A DNA stretch of 64,000 bases. Origin: Polytrichum commune (lineage: Eukaryota > Streptophyta > Polytrichopsida > Polytrichales > Polytrichaceae). Each line of letters begins with the position of its first letter. Within the stretch, counting starts at the first letter, position 1. The stretch lies in contig OX485804.1 of assembly GCA_950295325.1 (NCBI GenBank), forward strand, positions 26,104,001 to 26,168,000. Reading direction: 5' to 3'. Below are positions 1-10,006 of the stretch, one piece after another. The notes under the pieces are model-generated. The model was given only the letters and a program-made list of their open reading frames with translations. It was not told the origin of the DNA and did not search any database. The position numbers were made by a program, and so were the translations under genes.

Positions 1-300
1 ATGATAGGATTCCAACGGAAAACCATTAAAGGCAAGAGCTCTTTATATACCTCCCCACCATGCCCGGTTGTCTTAAGTTTAACTAAAGTAAATCCATGTT
101 CATTATTAGCAAATATAATGAACTCTATGTTTTTACTTTAAATTCTAGACTATTGTTATCTTAGTTCTAGTCAACATGTACCAATAATGGCCCATGTTAC
201 ACTGGTAAAAGAGCTTAACCAAGGTGCCTTTGATTTTTGCGATACAAATAAAAAGATATGTAAGAAAGAAACAATAAGTCTTTGCAATTAATATTTTTAA
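1..300. other. AT-rich sequence left of the gypsy remnant
   Basis: No gene or RNA is visible here. The stretch is AT-rich and full of stops on both strands. It lies directly upstream of a decayed Ty3/gypsy reverse transcriptase fragment, so it may be decayed pol or untranslated sequence of that same element, but I see no protein match to support this. Confidence 0.4.
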
Positions 301-508
301 AATGTCAAATGAATTTGAACTAGGTTGCAAAGAACCAATAGTTGTTAGGGACTTTCTTGCAAATTGTCAAGATATTTTCTCCAAATAGTAACCAAGGATG
401 CCCCTTGAAAGGGAGGTAGATCATGATATCAAATTGATACTTGGTGTCACATAGGTAGCTTAGGCACCCTATAGGCTTCCCTTCAAGGAGAATGTTGAAT
501 TGGAAACT
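301..508 (+). pseudogene. Decayed Ty3/gypsy pol, left part (protease-RT junction)
   Basis: The plus strand reads, through several stops, as the start of a Ty3/gypsy reverse transcriptase: a region like FLANCQDIF, then a DH.I.L-type motif, then APYRL-like residues leading to VELET. These are the usual landmarks just before the first RT motifs. Stops interrupt the frame and no intact ORF remains. The fragment stops at 508 where the large element inserts, and its continuation is found at 18,863. It is the outermost and probably oldest layer of the nest. Confidence 0.6.
504..508. repeat. Target site duplication AAACT, left copy
   Basis: AAACT sits directly before the TG at 509 and is found again directly after the CA at 18,857. 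Five bases is the usual target duplication length for Ty3/gypsy elements. Removing the element plus one copy rejoins the host reverse transcriptase reading frame, which independently supports this boundary. Confidence 0.8.
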
Positions 509-1178
509 TGTAGAGACACCAGTGATCGCCACAGCAACAGAAACAATGGGATTAGGCGAGAAGGTGAGAGTGCCGGGAGCGAACGGAGTCGAAGCTCCGA
601 GCAGCGAATGGAAACGGGACTGTTACGAAACTCAGGCAGCCGGTGAGAACGGGGCCATTCTAGGGCTGGAGGCAACTAAGTGAGAATGGGGCAGTGCAGA
701 CCCCCGACCCCAGGGTAAGCCCGGGTAAAGACAGACCGGGTAGGTCCGAGTGCGGAGGAGATGAACCGGGCAGGCCCCGGATGCGGGGAGAAGACGAACC
801 GGTTAGGGCACTGGAGACAGGCTGGAGCGGGCCGGGTACTAGTAGAGGCGAACTGGCAGGTTACTAGTAAGGCAAACGAACCAGTTGGAGGCCGGGCTTA
901 GGGCCGACACACATGGCACATATAGCTAATAGGGAATTAATGTAAATAGGACCATTTTGAGAAGCGTAGAGGCACGGTCCTATTCCCGCTTTAGAGCACA
1001 TGTCAATTAAGTAGCTTAGGTGATATGAAAAGATATGTAAGTAGGAATTACATGTTAGACTAAATAGATTTAGTCTCTATGAATTAAGACTTTTAAATCA
1101 GGCTATATTTAGATACAGTGATAAATTTAGCTGAAGCTAACATTTACAAAAATCTACAAATACCTAGATGTAAGACAC

Positions 1179-1186
1179 TATATAAA
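1179..1186 (+). promoter_or_regulatory. TATA box of the 5' LTR
   Basis: TATATAAA lies mid-LTR, in a CACTATATAAAGGGG context. A similar block occurs in reverse orientation near 21331 in the related solo LTR, so it is conserved within the family. It is the likely core promoter, placing U3 at about 509-1210 and the transcript start shortly downstream. Confidence 0.6.
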
Positions 1187-1264
1187 GGGGCCAAGTTAGG
1201 TCCCCTAATACACTTCATTTCACTCCGAATATTCTACATGAGTGTCCGAGTCTAGGGCTTTAAT

Positions 1265-1376
1265 TTAGCGGCACGCGTTGGTGCAAACTAACTTAGCGGC
1301 ACGCGTTGGTGCAAATTAACTTAGCGGCACGCGTTGGTGCAAATTAATCTAGTGGCACGCATTGGTGCAAATTGAC
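1265..1376 (+). repeat. Four 28-bp tandem repeats in the LTR leader
   Basis: Four head-to-tail 28-bp units start at 1265, 1293, 1321 and 1349, each built on GGCACGCGTTGGTGCAAA. The fourth is diverged. Two shorter, looser versions follow near 1390 and 1420. The array is about 80 bp downstream of the TATA box, so it is probably transcribed in the R/U5 leader. The same array occurs in the 3' LTR. Confidence 0.85.
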
Positions 1377-2798
1377 CTATTCTACTTACGGCAAGCGTGG
1401 TGCTTCTAGTAGGGAAAAATTGATCGCACGCATGGTGCATCTCTAGTTGATATGTTAAAGAATTAGCAATTGCGGAAGCAAGCTAATTCGCGGCCGCAAG
1501 GTCTCTTACAAGCTTAGAGAATTATCACCCAAATAAATTGAAGAGGAAGTAGGCATACCGAAACCTCGAGTTAGGAAATTACCCCGAGGCCGGTTAGGGA
1601 AATTCTTCACATACATGTTCATGATCAACGTTGAGACTTCCATAATTGAGCTTTGGTCAAACTATAAATACAAAAATAAGGAGCGGAGGTAAAAAGCAAA
1701 AGGATGGCCGGGTGGCTAGCAAAGCACCCCATAAGCAAAGTATGTGATTAGAAACGAGAGGCCGTCAAAGTTCGGAGGAGACACCTAAGGTTGTAAGGAC
1801 GGTGATTACCTTTCCTCCAAAGTGCCTTCGGATTTGAGATAATCAACAAGGGGAATCCACTCGAGAGGTACATGAGGCTATCAAGTGCAAAGCGAGCAAG
1901 AAGAGACAATCTAAGGGAGGCTAAGCCTTCCCCTCGCTATCATATCCCCTATCCTACTCCTCATTAACCTAATGGTGATTCGGGTAATCAAAGGGGATTT
2001 CACTTAGGGATTTAGGCCAAGACCATGATTTGTGGAACAATCTAAGAGTAGCCAAGTCACGGTCTTGCCACCAAATTCCTTATGCCCCTATAGGGAATTT
2101 GGGAAGAGAAGAGGGATACTTTGGTAATTATATATATGCCGGCCATGACCAAGGATTGGAATGCCCTTGGGAACATAGATGAGTATTAATCAAGCACCTT
2201 TGAATGTCTATTGGATTTATATGCCCTTATGGAATGAATAGGGATTCCATGACATCAAGGGAAGTAGCTAATTAGTTAATTTGAGGTTAGTGAGAGAGTA
2301 TGCTTGAAGACATAAATGAGAATAGCTCTAGGGGAATAGGAAGATTTTAATCATCCAAACCATGAAAGATATTGTAGGTATGAACGATGTTCTCCCTAAA
2401 ACACTTAACCTTGACATTAGGGTTTCGGGGAACATAAACTGAAAGACTTGGCCACTTTATCCTTAGAGATTTATAAAGGGTTTGTGATTAGAAAAAGGAT
2501 TATGTTACTCAATCCATATAAGATGCAAGATCTAATAAAGGTTTAGGATCACCTAACCTTGACATTAGATTTCGGGGAACATAAACTCGCAATCTTAAGT
2601 CAACTACTCCTTGAAGAATAAAACGAGCACTGAAGCTATATGTTACAAAATACAAGACAGCGGAGAAAGTATAAACACCTTCACAAGTATTGGAATCTAA
2701 GATGGTCTAATTTTGGTGGGAGTAACTTCCATGTAAACCGGTTCAGCAGCGGGTTACACCGTCTAAGTTGCTGAGGGTTGAAGGTGGCCTCCACATTT

Positions 2799-2817
2799 TG
2801 GCGACCATGCTGGGGAT
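2799..2817 (+). other. Primer binding site of the Tat-like element
   Basis: TGGCGACCATGCTGGGGAT begins three bases after the LTR end. TGGCGAC...GCTGGGGA is the pattern usually seen at primer sites of Tat-branch elements and differs from the TGGTATCAGAGC initiator-Met site used by the neighbouring element. I did not assign the primer tRNA. Confidence 0.7.
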
Positions 2818-2904
2818 ACGCCACATGGACGTTACACTTGCCTAGATTAGATATAAAAATTACAACATATTGTCTTGGGAGAAAGAGCTGGATGGCAGGA
2901 AACA

Positions 2905-3519
2905 ATGGAGAATTTGTATTACTTATACAACAGGAGACGCCAACGAGAGGCGAATGAGCAACGTAAGTGGGCAGAAACATTTGGACCGCGGAAACAAGAC
3001 CGGATAGAAAGAGCTGTGCAACGGAGACTTGAACAATTCAATCTACGAGGATTCATTTTGCAAGGACGAGAAGAAGGAATCGAAGAAGAGAACTCGGAAC
3101 AACAAGGGATTTTGGACATAGGAAAATGGCCATGGGATTACCCAAAGTATGGTACAAGTAAAAGCGATTTGAGGAAATGGGACGGAACCAAGAAATTTCA
3201 CGATCTTATGTGGGATATGCAGAAGATCTACGAAGATAAGATTTGGCAACTATTTAGAGAAAAGGAGATAGGTTTTACATATCGATCACAATTTGAAAGG
3301 AATATTGACGAGTTACCTGAGGAACTGCAAGCAGTGATTTTCTCCAAGGTTTGGAACGACGGAAAGGAAGGTGTCGGCGCCTATGATCTAGGAACAACCA
3401 GACATAGAGGTTACCATTACAAGCAAGAAGGGTTGTTATACGATTTGTATGTTAAGAAGATATTCTTACCTCTATATGGTGGTTTGAACGGTAGGGTGGG
3501 AAAACAAGAGTCCGACTAG
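2905..3519 (+). CDS. ORF1 upstream of gag, 204 aa, function unknown
   Basis: This ORF lies between the primer site and gag. It starts at ATG 2905; the open frame extends upstream to 2875 but with no ATG. The protein is highly charged. An arginine/glutamate-rich N-terminal half (RRRQREANEQRKW) probably forms a helix, and aromatic residues are frequent later (for example KWPWDYPKYG). I see no zinc knuckle and no catalytic motif. Ogre elements are known to carry an ORF of unknown function in exactly this position, which is the main reason to regard it as real. It is in a different frame from gag, with 143 bp between them. Confidence 0.7.
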   Translation: MENLYYLYNRRRQREANEQRKWAETFGPRKQDRIERAVQRRLEQFNLRGFILQGREEGIEEENSEQQGILDIGKWPWDYPKYGTSKSDLRKWDGTKKFHDLMWDMQKIYEDKIWQLFREKEIGFTYRSQFERNIDELPEELQAVIFSKVWNDGKEGVGAYDLGTTRHRGYHYKQEGLLYDLYVKKIFLPLYGGLNGRVGKQESD

Positions 3520-3662
3520 AAGCAATACAAAAATAAACAAGGCAAGGAGAACTTAACTCCAAGTGAATCATCCATAGGCAAACAGGTAAAGTACGGATGC
3601 ATTGAGGCGTCAGTGCTGGAGGCCGGCCAAGACATGATCCCGAAACACTCTCAGTAGCGTAC

Positions 3663-6527
3663 ATGGTTGACCATGAGGACATATCTAGCACGAGAAGCAC
3701 ATCACCAACCCCAAGGGAACAAGAAGCAGAGCGGAGGCATGTGGAGCGCATGCACTCTAGAGAGGATTCCGTGAGACGGAACGAACAGCAGAAGAGAGAA
3801 AGAGAAGAGAGGTACGCGAGGCGTACGCGTCAAAGAACTACAGGAGAAGAAGAAACTCGAAATGTTTCTGAGCCACCGGCAGTAGGTTCCCACACCACCA
3901 AACCTATCCACCAAAGGAGTCAAAGTGAAGGAGGAGGTAACGATAAAACATACAAAGAAAAAGACACAACGGAGAACAACCCAACTCAAGAAGAAAGCGA
4001 AGACGAAGATGACTTGATAATAGGTACCCCTCTTGGGACCTATGTGTTAAGAACAAAAGGTACAGGTGAAACCACCGGGACGAATACCCCAGGGAGTGGG
4101 GTGCAGGATAAGGGTAAATACCCTCAAGGTAACACGACCAGGGAAGACCTTTTCACCCAAAGGAATTGGGAGGGATTGAAAAGGAATTTTGACGAACAAT
4201 TCAGTTACGAGGACTCCGGTTTCTCCGGAGGAAGCACACAAAACAACACGAACAAGGAAGTGAAGAGACCTATCAGTCAAGAGGAGTTTGACGAATTAAG
4301 GAGGAAGTTTGAAGAGAGACTCAGGCAATTCCAAAACCTTGGAATTAACCCCGGAGTCAGCCCACCACCAGCCAACAACAACACAGTACCAAGTTTTGGA
4401 AACAACCCATCTAACCCGGCCAACATGGCCGCTCAACCACGGAGAACTAAGGTTCCCTTACCAACCTATAAGGGTAAGACCGATCCAGATACTTACATGC
4501 AGGAGTTTAACAATGTTTGTCTTGCCAACCAGGAAGACACCGATGCGATCAAGCTACAATTATTTCCAGTTACTTTAAAGAAGCGGGCACTAGAGTGGTA
4601 TTCCCAATTTGGCCCACACCATTTTCCAGATTGGCCCTCCTTGGAAGCTGCCTTTCTGATGAGATTTAGATCCAAGAAATCGGAGGGAGAAGTGATTGAG
4701 AGTCTAGGATCCCTCAAGCAGAAGAAAGATGAAACAGTTGAAGAATTTTACGAAAGGGTTATGGTGGAATCATCGAAGATAAATCCCCAGCCCAGCAATC
4801 AATTCAAGAAGGCATGGTTTCTTAATGGCCTTAAGAAGGAGTATGCCAAACATATTGATCTCATGCCGACCAATGACTTAGACGAAGCCAAGGCCTCAGC
4901 TCGAAAATTGGAGCTAGGTCAAATGAGGAAGGGAAGATTCCTCGATGAAAGTGACAGCGACGACTCAAGTGATGATTCAGAAGAAGAGCGCAGGAAGAAG
5001 AAGAGAAAGTCAAAGGGTAAGAGAAACGACTCTACCAAAGACGACATAAAAACCCTTAGGGAAGAGATTGAAGGACTAGCTCTAGGGAGCAGGAAATTTC
5101 GAACAGGCATCATCTGCCGGAGATGCCGAAATGAAGGACACTACGTGCAGGAGTGTCAGATGAAGCAGTGCACCAACTGCAACAGCCTAACGCATAACAC
5201 AAGTGAATGTGTCTATGAACGGCACGAATCTCGGAGACCCCGAGAGAGGAGATATGGGGTAAATCAAGTGCAACCCCAAACCAATCGAAGGCCAGGAGCG
5301 ATAACTCCTAGGCGAGACATGAATGATCGAAGGGTTCGGTTTGAACCAAGGACTGAGTACAGAAGAGAAGAAAGATCCCCTTATAGGGAAGGCGATTACC
5401 GGCGGGAGGCGGGAGGCCCCTACCGGGGAAATGAATATCGCAGAGATGATCGGCCTTATTACAGGCCCAATGACAACTACAAGGATGATTTCAGAAGGGA
5501 AGGATATTCCCCTTACAAGACCCAAGATTTCCGGAGGGAAGATGGATACCCCTACCGAGGAGGCTCCAGAGGACCTATCAACCATGACAGGTATGAGTAT
5601 ACCAGAAGCCTGATGGATAGTAACAACACCAAGGCAGCGCCGAGAACTGGGTTCACTGGCGGACCACAACGAGATGGCAACCCCGACGAGTGTTTTTATT
5701 GTCATCAGAAGGGGCACCGGAAGCCGGATTGTCCGCACTTTATTAAACACCAACAGGAGTTGAGTGGATTTAGAAACACAAAGCCGGCAGTAGGAGCCAA
5801 TGTGGTGTCCCCTGCGGTTTGTGTAATGACGAGAGCCCAGCGGGCTGCAGCCGAGAAAGGCAAGGAGGATAGTGAAAGTGATGACAGTGATGACGATGAT
5901 GAAACGAGTAGTGGCAGCTCGGAGGAGCAGGAAGACCACCAAAAGAGAGAGGAGAACTCTGAAGATGAAAGGGATGACGCGTTCGAGAATAACGAACGCA
6001 ACAAAGTGATTGAAGAAAGGCCGATAGGAGCCAACAGTGAAGAGTGGAAGGCGGATAGGGAAGTCCACCGGGAGGTGAGTAAGACCATCCATGAGATACA
6101 GGAGGAAGAGGGCGAAGCTCTACCCACGCCAGAGGAGTTCGCGCCTTGGTACCCAGAAAAGGAAGAGGCAGAGAAGCCCACGGAACGGAGCCCCGAGGAA
6201 GGAGGCGTCCCAACAGCTACCCAGGCAAGGGTAGATAAGATCTTGGAGAGCGTGATGAATCACACGAAAGCAAACATATCAATCGGACAGTTACTGGAGA
6301 TAGCCCCTTATTGCAAGAAGCGGATAATGGCGGCGTTAACACATGAGGAGAAGTCGAAAGAACCGACTCAAACCTATCAAGTTACGACAAAGGCATTTGA
6401 TGAAGAAATGCCCATGATATCCGTAATTGTGAAGAATAGGCAAGTACCAAACGCCTTGATCGATGGTGGTTCAGGAGTGAACATCATCACGGACACGTTA
6501 AGAAGGAATTGGGACTCAAGAAGATAG
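3663..6527 (+). CDS. Gag with N-terminal part of protease, 954 aa
   Basis: Gag forms the virus-like particle and binds RNA. The start ATG is at 3663. Residues about 1-230 are charged and low in complexity. Residues about 265-420 carry the retrotransposon gag core, with motifs such as ALEWYSQF and FYERV. Three CCHC zinc knuckles follow: CRRCRNEGHYVQEC, CTNCNSLTHNTSEC and CFYCHQKGHRKPDC, all CX2CX4HX4C. Between the second and third lies an arginine/tyrosine-rich stretch of repeated YRRE/PYR units, probably RNA-binding. An acidic linker leads to a retropepsin start with ALIDGGSGVNII, the catalytic aspartate motif. The frame closes inside the protease at 6525, and the rest continues in the -1 frame from about 6500. 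This could be a one-base deletion or a recoding site; I favour deletion because the break falls within a folded domain. Confidence 0.85.
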   Translation: MVDHEDISSTRSTSPTPREQEAERRHVERMHSREDSVRRNEQQKREREERYARRTRQRTTGEEETRNVSEPPAVGSHTTKPIHQRSQSEGGGNDKTYKEKDTTENNPTQEESEDEDDLIIGTPLGTYVLRTKGTGETTGTNTPGSGVQDKGKYPQGNTTREDLFTQRNWEGLKRNFDEQFSYEDSGFSGGSTQNNTNKEVKRPISQEEFDELRRKFEERLRQFQNLGINPGVSPPPANNNTVPSFGNNPSNPANMAAQPRRTKVPLPTYKGKTDPDTYMQEFNNVCLANQEDTDAIKLQLFPVTLKKRALEWYSQFGPHHFPDWPSLEAAFLMRFRSKKSEGEVIESLGSLKQKKDETVEEFYERVMVESSKINPQPSNQFKKAWFLNGLKKEYAKHIDLMPTNDLDEAKASARKLELGQMRKGRFLDESDSDDSSDDSEEERRKKKRKSKGKRNDSTKDDIKTLREEIEGLALGSRKFRTGIICRRCRNEGHYVQECQMKQCTNCNSLTHNTSECVYERHESRRPRERRYGVNQVQPQTNRRPGAITPRRDMNDRRVRFEPRTEYRREERSPYREGDYRREAGGPYRGNEYRRDDRPYYRPNDNYKDDFRREGYSPYKTQDFRREDGYPYRGGSRGPINHDRYEYTRSLMDSNNTKAAPRTGFTGGPQRDGNPDECFYCHQKGHRKPDCPHFIKHQQELSGFRNTKPAVGANVVSPAVCVMTRAQRAAAEKGKEDSESDDSDDDDETSSGSSEEQEDHQKREENSEDERDDAFENNERNKVIEERPIGANSEEWKADREVHREVSKTIHEIQEEEGEALPTPEEFAPWYPEKEEAEKPTERSPEEGGVPTATQARVDKILESVMNHTKANISIGQLLEIAPYCKKRIMAALTHEEKSKEPTQTYQVTTKAFDEEMPMISVIVKNRQVPNALIDGGSGVNIITDTLRRNWDSRR

Positions 6528-9500
6528 AGCCCGCACCATTCACCATAAAAATGGCAGACCAAAGGAAGGTCATGCCCAAAGGAATTATCCGGGACGTACG
6601 CCTTGATGTTGGCGGGATTGTGATCCGGACGACACTCACCGTTATAGACATGGTGAGTACTGAAGACAGTTACTCCCTATTATTGGGAAGACCATGGTTG
6701 AAGGAGGCTCAAGCCCAACATGACTGGCCCCTCAACAAACTAACCTTGACCCAAGGAGGGAACAAGGTGGAAGTAAGCACCCGGAGAACGCCAGCGCTAT
6801 CCCCTGCAAAGAGACCCTTGCATTGGGAAGATTACGACTGGGAGATGGGACTATCGGATGAAGAAGAAGCCATAGTCTATGAGGCCTTCCCTGAACTACT
6901 CCCCATGGGAGATTTCGACTTAAAAAGCTTGAGGAAGTTAAAAGGACCAAGTTGCAATACAATGGAGATTTCTACCATCGGAACACCTACCTCACAAGGA
7001 GGTAAATCCGAGAAACCCCGGTCGAGGAAAGCGACCAAGAAAGAACAAGAAGCTATGGAGGAGAAACCTGTATATCCCTCCCAGTTTTACAAGGCAAAAG
7101 AAGGAGACATAATAGTGGACCGTACCCCTGCCTCAAAAGCTGTCAAAGGGAAGAAGATAGCCGGATGGACGGTTGAAGATGAAGACTTGGTCAAAAACTT
7201 GAACTTAGGTACTCCGGAGGATCCTAAGTTAGTCAAGATAGCCAAGGATTTGGGTGACTACGAAGCACAAGTAAAAGAACTCTTATTGAGATTTAAGGAC
7301 GTGTTCGCCTTTACGTACAAAGATATGAAGGGAATACCTCCGTACATATGCGAACACAGGATCGAGTTACAGCCTGAGGCCAAGCCTGTAAGGCAAATGC
7401 GCTATAGGATGAATCCCAATTATGCCGCCAAGGTCAAGGAAGAAATTGACAAATACCTGGAGGCAGGATTCATATACCCCGTTGACAAAACGGAATGGTT
7501 ATCACCGATTGTGATTGTGCCCAAAAAGAATGGGAAACTACGAGTGTGCGTCGACTACCGCAAACTCAACGCAGTCACCAAGGTAGATCCTTTTCCTCTA
7601 CCTTTTACAGAATCGATTTTGGAAGCGGTTGCAGGACACGAAATGTACACGTTGATGGACGGGTACATCGGCTACAACCAAATTATGATCGCGCTGGAAG
7701 ACCAGCTGAAAACTTCTTTCATCACCGAGTATGGAGCGTTCGCATACCGAGTGATGCCCTTTGGACTGATGTGCGCACCAACCACCTTCCAAAGGGGTAT
7801 GATGAAGATCTTTGCCGATTACCTCGACAAATTTATGAAGGTCTTTCTGGATGACTTTACCGTATATGGCACCAAGGAAGACCATATTGAGCACTTGGAG
7901 AAATGTCTCATTAAGTGCCGCGAGAATGGAGTGAGTTTGAACCCGGAGAAATGTTATTTTTGTGTGAACTCCGGGAGGCTCCTTGGGCATGTAGTGTGTA
8001 AGGAGGGATTGCTAGTGGACCCTAAGAAGGTGGGAGTCATAAAAGAATTACCCCCACCAACCACAGTACGGGGAATCCAAAGTTTCTTGGGACAAGCCAC
8101 CTACCATCGCAAGTTTATATGGATGTATGCGGATATCACACGACCCTTGTACTTATTGCTCAAGAAAGGAGAAAAATACATTTGGACCAAGTCTTGTCAG
8201 GAGGCCTTTGAGGAAGTAAAGAAAAGGCTCACGACCACACCCATTCTCATAATCCCTAATTGGACAATGGACTTCCACGTACACTGTGACGCGTCCAACA
8301 TAGCTATTGGAGCCGTTTTGGCCCAAAACATACATGGAGATAGAGATTCTCCAATTCATTATGCAAGCCGACTTTTAAACAATGCTGAGAAGAACTACAG
8401 TACAACGGAGCGCGAAGCTCTAGCAATGATTTATTCGGTGGGCAAATTTCGGCATTACTTACTAGCCAACCATTTTGTCTTCTACGTGGACCATCAAGCG
8501 TTGATATACTTGGTCAATAGACCAGTAGTATCCGGGCGTATTGCGAGATGGATGCTTTTGCTTCAAGAATATGACTTTGAAGTGATCTACAAACCCGGTA
8601 GAAGCCATGTCATGGCTGACCATTTATCCAGAATTGAAAGTGGGGAGGAACCCTCAGGGGTGCAAGATCAATTCCCGGATGCGAGTTTATTCATGGTACA
8701 TGTGCAACCTTTCGAAGATTGGCGAGCACCATTTATCGAGTACCTTACACACGGAAAACTATTATCCGCACTCGCTACCCCGGAAGAACAGACAAAAATT
8801 AGACAGCTGAGTGAACCATTCGTTCTGGACGATGAAAAGCTCATGCGGGTCAGTATCTCCGGCAAAATACATGAATGCATAGCCGGGGACATCATCGAAG
8901 AAATTATAAGTGAAGCTCATAAACAAGACGGAGTGCATTACAATTTGTCTACTACATGGCAATATGTATTACGCACACCTTATTGGTGGCCTACACGGCG
9001 AAGAGACGTACTGGAATACTGTGATGAATGCCTAGTATGTAAAATGTCAGACCAAGGTGACTTAACTGGGGAACCCACCCCACATGACTCCGAGGACGAC
9101 GATGACCCACTGCCTATCAAACCTTTGGAGGCACAAGAGGACATGAATGGGAAAGCGGAACCAGATTGGACAACTCCCTATGTCCAATATCTAACCTGTC
9201 AAACGTACGGGACCCCATGGGTAAGTTCCCTACCCCTGGAAGAAAGGAAATTGCTTGCTTACCGCAGTCGATTCTTCATACTCAAGGAAGGGGAATTACA
9301 TCGCATGTTTCACAACGGCATCATAAAGAAATGTATACCTGGAAGGTATGTGAGGAGTTACATCAAGATCCTCCATATAAAGGAAAATCGGCATTTCTCG
9401 ATAAACGCCACCAGGCAACTGGTGTTGCAGGGCCCTTATTGGTGGCCAACCCTAACGGAGGATGTTTCACTACTCATCACGCTATGCACTGAATGCAAAG

Positions 9501-10006
9501 GACAGGGAGAAGAGTTACCAACACAAGGAAGCTCTTCACAACCTAATCATGAGACAGAGATAATACCCTACAAAGAAACCTTCAATGATTGGAGAACACC
9601 CCTGGTTGAGTACATGACACGGGGAAAGTTCAAGATGGACATGGAGACTCAAAGAAAGCAACAAGAGCTCATACGAGAAAGTGAGGTTTTCACATTGGAG
9701 AAAGGAAAACTCCAAAAATTAGAGAAGAACGGAATGGCGAAGATATGCATTGCGGATTACCAAATCAAGCATTACATAGGAAAAATGCATGTCTATCGAA
9801 AAGCGCACCTAAACGATCAACACACCTGGCTACGATGTTTACAAGGGAACCGGTGGTGGCCCACGATGGGGCTAAGTGATATACAATACTACATTGAGTA
9901 TGATTGTCGAGTCTGCCGAGAGCGATTTATAGGCCCATACCATAACATAATCTGCGGTTCCATTGCCGCACAACCGCAAGACAACAAAGATTGGAGAGGT
10001 TATTGA
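6509..10006 (+). CDS. Pol part 1: protease C-terminus, RT, RNase H, HHCC modules 1-3
   Basis: Reads 1165 codons in the -1 frame relative to gag, from the protease C-terminal half (LLLGRPWL) onward. RT motifs are clear: LRVCVDYRKLNAVT, MPFGLMCAPTTFQ and the catalytic VFLDDFTVYG, which has FLDD instead of the usual Y-x-DD. RNase H follows, with HVHCDASNIAIGAVLAQ, TEREALAMIYSVGKFRHYL and the DHQAL motif. At 8717 the first of eight integrase-type zinc modules begins (DWR...YL..GK, then H-H, PYWWPT and C-x2-C); modules 2 and 3 start at 9164 and 9587. The frame ends at 10004 right after the DWR of module 4 and resumes in the -1 frame, most simply a one-base deletion. Confidence 0.9.
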   Translation: MGLKKIEPAPFTIKMADQRKVMPKGIIRDVRLDVGGIVIRTTLTVIDMVSTEDSYSLLLGRPWLKEAQAQHDWPLNKLTLTQGGNKVEVSTRRTPALSPAKRPLHWEDYDWEMGLSDEEEAIVYEAFPELLPMGDFDLKSLRKLKGPSCNTMEISTIGTPTSQGGKSEKPRSRKATKKEQEAMEEKPVYPSQFYKAKEGDIIVDRTPASKAVKGKKIAGWTVEDEDLVKNLNLGTPEDPKLVKIAKDLGDYEAQVKELLLRFKDVFAFTYKDMKGIPPYICEHRIELQPEAKPVRQMRYRMNPNYAAKVKEEIDKYLEAGFIYPVDKTEWLSPIVIVPKKNGKLRVCVDYRKLNAVTKVDPFPLPFTESILEAVAGHEMYTLMDGYIGYNQIMIALEDQLKTSFITEYGAFAYRVMPFGLMCAPTTFQRGMMKIFADYLDKFMKVFLDDFTVYGTKEDHIEHLEKCLIKCRENGVSLNPEKCYFCVNSGRLLGHVVCKEGLLVDPKKVGVIKELPPPTTVRGIQSFLGQATYHRKFIWMYADITRPLYLLLKKGEKYIWTKSCQEAFEEVKKRLTTTPILIIPNWTMDFHVHCDASNIAIGAVLAQNIHGDRDSPIHYASRLLNNAEKNYSTTEREALAMIYSVGKFRHYLLANHFVFYVDHQALIYLVNRPVVSGRIARWMLLLQEYDFEVIYKPGRSHVMADHLSRIESGEEPSGVQDQFPDASLFMVHVQPFEDWRAPFIEYLTHGKLLSALATPEEQTKIRQLSEPFVLDDEKLMRVSISGKIHECIAGDIIEEIISEAHKQDGVHYNLSTTWQYVLRTPYWWPTRRRDVLEYCDECLVCKMSDQGDLTGEPTPHDSEDDDDPLPIKPLEAQEDMNGKAEPDWTTPYVQYLTCQTYGTPWVSSLPLEERKLLAYRSRFFILKEGELHRMFHNGIIKKCIPGRYVRSYIKILHIKENRHFSINATRQLVLQGPYWWPTLTEDVSLLITLCTECKGQGEELPTQGSSSQPNHETEIIPYKETFNDWRTPLVEYMTRGKFKMDMETQRKQQELIRESEVFTLEKGKLQKLEKNGMAKICIADYQIKHYIGKMHVYRKAHLNDQHTWLRCLQGNRWWPTMGLSDIQYYIEYDCRVCRERFIGPYHNIICGSIAAQPQDNKDWRGY

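Larger units (their letters stand above)
509..2795 (+). repeat. 5' LTR of the Tat-like element
   Basis: The LTR runs from TGTAGAG to ...CCTCCACA and is 2287 bp long. Its sequence recurs at 16576-18857 with no difference that I could see from position 514 on. The first five bases (TGTAG) do not match the 3' copy. It contains a TATA box (1179), a 28-bp tandem repeat (1265-1376) and no convincing ORF. Confidence 0.9.

Noticed and set aside
1265-1376. CRISPR-like regular short repeats
   Set aside because: The 28-bp units are directly head to tail with no spacers, lie inside an LTR in a plant genome and recur in the other LTR.
5187-6213. Long minus-strand ORFs (301, 158 and 147 codons) opposite gag
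   Set aside because: They are shadows of the Arg/Glu-rich, biased gag coding sequence and have no domain; Tat elements can carry antisense ORFs, but normally after integrase.
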